DNA of 8,443 nucleotides from an uncultured Rhizobiaceae group bacterium (GTDB taxonomy: Bacteria; Pseudomonadota; Alphaproteobacteria; Rhizobiales; Rhizobiaceae): contig CALLHT010000296.1 in the NCBI GenBank assembly GCA_938009335.1, positions 1-8,443 on the forward strand, written 5' to 3'. The notes beneath the pieces were generated by a model. The model made no database searches. It had not been told where the DNA came from and saw only the letters and a list, made by a program, of their open reading frames with translations. Shown here in pieces: positions 6,042 through 8,443 of the stretch. Position 1 is the first letter of the stretch. Each line of letters opens with the position of its first letter. Position numbers and translations under genes: made by a program.

Positions 6042-6734
6042 TTAGAAATCCAAATCGATGTAATGTGAGGATGGCGGCAGTCCCATCACCTTATCCCCCA
6101 GCAATGGCCTGAAGGATGGGCGTGATTTTACCCGCGCATACCATTCTTTGGCAACAGGTGCGGTTTCCCACTTCACTTCGCCTAAGTAATCCAGAACGGA
6201 AAGGGCCGCTGCAGCAGCCATATCTGCGCATGTGATCTCTGTTCCTGCCAACCAGTCTCGTGAGCTTGCAAGCGATTCAAGATATTGCATATGGTTAGCC
6301 AAGTTCGCACGCGCAGCCCGAATGGTTGCAGAATCGGGAGGGCCACCCCCTTCTTCCGTGCGCATCAACTGCTTGAACACACGTTCCTGCAAGATGTAGC
6401 GATTTACTTCCGCTTCGAACTTCACCAGAAACCACTCGGTAATCCGTCGCGTTTCGCCACGCGCCACCATATTCTCCGGCATTAAGCGTTTATCGCGCAT
6501 CAGAGCGCCGGCTGTCTCGTCCAGGAATTCACCAGCGATAATCGCACCACAAAAGCACTCGCCATCTTCCAGCTGTAAAACCGGCAACACGCCGGCCGGA
6601 TTTAGACGAAGAAATTCAGGCCGTCGTTCCCAGGTTCGTTCCTCAAGAAACGTGGCAGCCTGCTCATATTCAGCAAGCAGCAATCGCACGTATCGCGATC
6701 CGGCATTCATGACATGGTGATAAACGGTATGCAT
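6042..6734 (-). CDS. fzlA: GST-fold protein, probable FtsZ-binding division regulator FzlA
   Basis: A 230-residue protein with a thioredoxin-like N-terminal domain (VYHH strand, then SRYVRLLLAEY helix, NPAGVLPVLQL cis-Pro loop at about 45-54) and an all-alpha GST C-terminal domain. The Glu/Asp-Ser motif that holds glutathione in classical GSTs is replaced by Cys-Gly (residues 62-63), so it may not bind glutathione. Length 230 and the conserved-looking acidic-hydrophobic end YIDLDF (D227) agree with what I recall of Caulobacter FzlA, whose extreme C-terminus, including Asp227, is needed to bind FtsZ and promote constriction. A Glu at 117 lies close to another functional position reported there (Glu119). 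The position beside queG and opposite uppP fits an envelope role. The alternative is a plain GST of unknown substrate. The ATG start lacks a strong ribosome-binding site. Confidence 0.75.
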   Translation of the reverse strand: MHTVYHHVMNAGSRYVRLLLAEYEQAATFLEERTWERRPEFLRLNPAGVLPVLQLEDGECFCGAIIAGEFLDETAGALMRDKRLMPENMVARGETRRITEWFLVKFEAEVNRYILQERVFKQLMRTEEGGGPPDSATIRAARANLANHMQYLESLASSRDWLAGTEITCADMAAAAALSVLDYLGEVKWETAPVAKEWYARVKSRPSFRPLLGDKVMGLPPSSHYIDLDF

Positions 6735-6865
6735 TTGAATCTGAACTTGTACTGGAAATTAAGTCGCGAACATGGAAAAGAAGAATCAAGGTTGGATTTA
6801 GAAAACCATAGATGGACCCAAACGGCGGCGCAAGCAGTACGGTTCAAAAGCGTGAGGGCAATTTC
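6735..6865. other. Divergent intergenic region between the fzlA-like gene and uppP
   Basis: These 131 nt must hold the promoters for uppP on the plus strand and for the fzlA-queG-SDR series on the minus strand. I found no convincing -35/-10 pair on either strand. The best plus-strand candidate, TTGAAT (6735-6740) with ATTAAG 17 nt later, has a poor -10 box. A short palindrome CCATAGATGG and a GGTT/AACC pair are too small to call. The reading frame of uppP stays open upstream to an ATG at 6812, but those 18 codons look non-coding. Confidence 0.5.
6854..6858 (+). promoter_or_regulatory. uppP ribosome-binding site (GAGGG) that decides the start
   Basis: GAGGG lies 7 nt before the ATG at 6866 and 10 nt before the adjacent ATG at 6869. 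Nothing comparable precedes the earlier in-frame ATG at 6812, so initiation at 6866 is preferred. Confidence 0.7.
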
Positions 6866-7699
6866 ATGATGACAGTCGAACAAATTATTGTTCTGGCAAT
6901 CGTTCAGGGGATCACAGAGTTTCTTCCGATCTCATCTTCAGGCCACTTGATCCTGATCCCTGCTGTGACCGGATGGAAAGACCAAGGCCAGCTTGTAGAC
7001 GTGATGGTGCATGTGGGCTCTTTGTTTGCGGTGATCGCTTATTTTTGGCGGGACGTCCTAAAGCTCATCGCAGGCGGGCTAGACCTTCTACGATTGCGCA
7101 TGAACGATAACAGCCGCATGGCACTATACATCCTTCTAGCCACAATCCCTGCGGTAGTCTTTGGTCTCTTCCTGAAAAAATCAGGCATTGGTGATGGATT
7201 GCGCAGTGTAGAGATTATCGCTTGGAACGCCATTATCTTCGGCGTGCTTCTCTATGTGGCTGATCTGATCGGCACTCGATTGAAGAAAATGGAAGATATG
7301 ACATTGCCACCTGCATTGGTGATTGGTCTCGCTCAAGCCGTTGCTCTTATTCCGGGCACAAGCCGCTCGGGCATTACAATGACCGCCGCTCGTTTCTTGG
7401 GTTTTGATCGTCCGGAGGCTGCCCGGTTTTCATTTTTGTTGGGAATTCCGGCAATTGCGGGCGCAGGCGCGTTTGTGACCCTTGATGCGATTGAAGCAGG
7501 AACACCCATCACATCGGATGCGATTTGGGCTGCAGTTCTAACCTTCTTTGCCGCCCTTGCCGCCATTGCGCTTTTGATGGCGATGGTCAAACGCATGAGC
7601 TTTTTCATTTTCATGGTATATCGATTGGCGCTGGCACTTGTGTTATTTGCGCTGCTTTACGATTGGATACCTGGGTTTGATTTGGCGCTCCGCGCTTAG
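6866..7699 (+). CDS. uppP: Undecaprenyl-diphosphatase (bacitracin resistance protein BacA family)
   Basis: A 277-residue inner-membrane phosphatase that converts undecaprenyl diphosphate to the monophosphate, recycling the lipid carrier for peptidoglycan and other surface polymers. The two signature regions are present: the (E/Q)xxxE element, QGITEFLPISSSGH, with Q14, E18, S24 and H27, and PGTSRSGIT (163-171) with the catalytic Arg R167. Hydrophobic segments along the whole length agree with the multi-pass fold of this family. Length and motif spacing are normal. The start at 6866 rests on its GAGGG ribosome-binding site and on the conserved MMTVEQIIVLAIVQG-type N-terminus; an upstream in-frame ATG at 6812 would add 18 polar residues not typical of the family. 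The TAG stop overlaps the stop of the convergent permease gene, so the two transcripts must overlap at their 3' ends. Confidence 0.95.
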   Translation: MMTVEQIIVLAIVQGITEFLPISSSGHLILIPAVTGWKDQGQLVDVMVHVGSLFAVIAYFWRDVLKLIAGGLDLLRLRMNDNSRMALYILLATIPAVVFGLFLKKSGIGDGLRSVEIIAWNAIIFGVLLYVADLIGTRLKKMEDMTLPPALVIGLAQAVALIPGTSRSGITMTAARFLGFDRPEAARFSFLLGIPAIAGAGAFVTLDAIEAGTPITSDAIWAAVLTFFAALAAIALLMAMVKRMSFFIFMVYRLALALVLFALLYDWIPGFDLALRA

Positions 7700-8443
7700 A
7701 ACAAGCCAAACCCGCGGCGCATCAAATCTAGTGCTACCAAGGTCAAGGTCCATTTGAAAAGCTGTTTCAATTGCTTCTCTGGCAGCCTGTTCATCAACAG
7801 GGTTCCGGCCTTTGTTCCCAAATACCCCGAAAAAACCATCGCCCCAACCAGTGGCAACCATTGACCAAAAGCAAATCCAACAAACCCGAAAGCGGTAACC
7901 TTCAGCGCGTGTTGAGCAGTCATGGTAGCGCCATGCGTTGCTACCAAATGACGATGTTCCGTGAATAGCTTATTCAGGAAAACAGCAACAAGCGGGCCTG
8001 TTGCACCGGCAAACATAGAGATAAAGGTCGTGACCCCACCCCCTAGAGAGATAATCGGATTACCTGCATTGCGAATGGGTGGAAACTTGACCCAGATCAG
8101 GACAAGAATGAAAACGCCCAAAGAAATTTCCAGTAGGTTTTGCGGAAGTTTTACGGCAAGAAGTGCACCCGCCAAAGCACCTATTGCGCTGCCCAGTAAA
8201 AAGTAGCGCGCAATATTCCAATCGACGTTCACGCGTTGCACCCAAGTGCGCCCCGCATTCGAGCCCAGTTGAACAAGGCCATGAACCGGAATGAGCGCAG
8301 TAATTGGAATAAGGTATGTCATCAGTGCCAGCATCAGCAGACCACCGCCAACACCTGCCGCTGCGGTCAGTCCTGACGTAAAGAAACTGGCGCCTATGAG
8401 TATAATTGCAGAAAATGCAGACAAACCTTCCGGGAGAAAGCTC
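7696..8443 (-). CDS. Sulfite exporter TauE/SafE (TSUP) family permease, probably missing its first codons at the right edge
   Basis: A multi-pass inner-membrane protein of about 245-250 residues in the TSUP (DUF81) family. Members move small organosulfur or carboxylate anions; the substrate here cannot be told. Two family half-repeats are visible: AAGVGGGLLMLALM with HGLVQLGSNAGR in the first half, and LGGGVTTFISMFAGATGP in the second. Some seven hydrophobic segments are spread over the length. No ATG exists at the start: a TTG at 8424 would give MSAFSAIILIG, but its purine-rich GGAAGG is only 1 nt away, too close. The frame stays open to the window edge (SFLPEGLSAF...), and an L-P-[DE]-G-L-S start is what I recall from related proteins, so the true start is probably just beyond 8443. 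If not, the gene is 8424-7696. It converges on uppP. Confidence 0.85.
   Translation of the reverse strand, partial: SFLPEGLSAFSAIILIGASFFTSGLTAAAGVGGGLLMLALMTYLIPITALIPVHGLVQLGSNAGRTWVQRVNVDWNIARYFLLGSAIGALAGALLAVKLPQNLLEISLGVFILVLIWVKFPPIRNAGNPIISLGGGVTTFISMFAGATGPLVAVFLNKLFTEHRHLVATHGATMTAQHALKVTAFGFVGFAFGQWLPLVGAMVFSGYLGTKAGTLLMNRLPEKQLKQLFKWTLTLVALDLMRRGFGLF

Noticed and set aside
6735..6763. Plus-strand promoter TTGAAT-17-ATTAAG for uppP
   Set aside because: The -10 box matches consensus at only three of six positions; in AT-rich DNA this is expected by chance.
6812..6865. N-terminal extension of uppP from ATG 6812
   Set aside because: No ribosome-binding site, polar residues atypical for the family, and a strong GAGGG site precedes the ATG at 6866.
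7333..7614. Minus-strand 93-residue Ala/Lys-rich open frame inside uppP
   Set aside because: Its composition mimics a basic protein, but it is the complement of hydrophobic uppP codons.

Overview
This window is a compact stretch of chromosomal housekeeping genes from an alphaproteobacterium of moderate GC content. The gene order trpF-trpB-trpA-accD-folC, an AccD without its zinc finger, and a GST-fold protein resembling the cell-division regulator FzlA all point to that class. I cannot resolve the order or genus. I see no mobile element, CRISPR array, RNA gene or defence-type locus, and no clear candidate for an undescribed system. The interest lies in small features of gene structure and regulation.

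Layout. Positions 1-6734 are all read on the minus strand, so transcription runs from right to left: fzlA-like GST (6734-6042), queG (6036-4912, GTG start), an atypical SDR oxidoreductase (about 4922-4047), trpF (4007-3345), trpB (3361-2132), trpA (2119-1292), accD (1232-306) and folC (293 to beyond the left edge, TTG start). Spacing is tight throughout: 5 nt, an 11-nt overlap, 39 nt, a 17-nt overlap, 12 nt, 59 nt and 12 nt. The only interval with a recognisable promoter-like element is trpA-accD. It also carries an imperfect inverted repeat over the predicted -10 box. Right of fzlA, a 131-nt divergent intergenic region leads to uppP on the plus strand (6866-7699). Its stop codon overlaps that of a convergent TauE/SafE-type permease gene on the minus strand (stop at 7696). 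The permease gene probably starts just outside the right edge.

How the genes work together. trpF, trpB and trpA supply three of the late tryptophan steps: PRA isomerase and the two tryptophan synthase subunits. accD supplies the carboxyltransferase beta subunit for malonyl-CoA synthesis, and folC makes folylpolyglutamate. queG completes queuosine in tRNA. The FzlA-like protein (FtsZ curvature and constriction) and UppP (recycling of the undecaprenyl lipid carrier) face each other across a shared upstream region and both serve envelope growth. Most of these enzymes are full length with key catalytic residues intact. Exceptions are the degenerate zinc site in AccD, a Cys in place of the usual PLP-contacting Ser in TrpB, and a missing Ser in the glutathione-binding motif of the GST-like protein.
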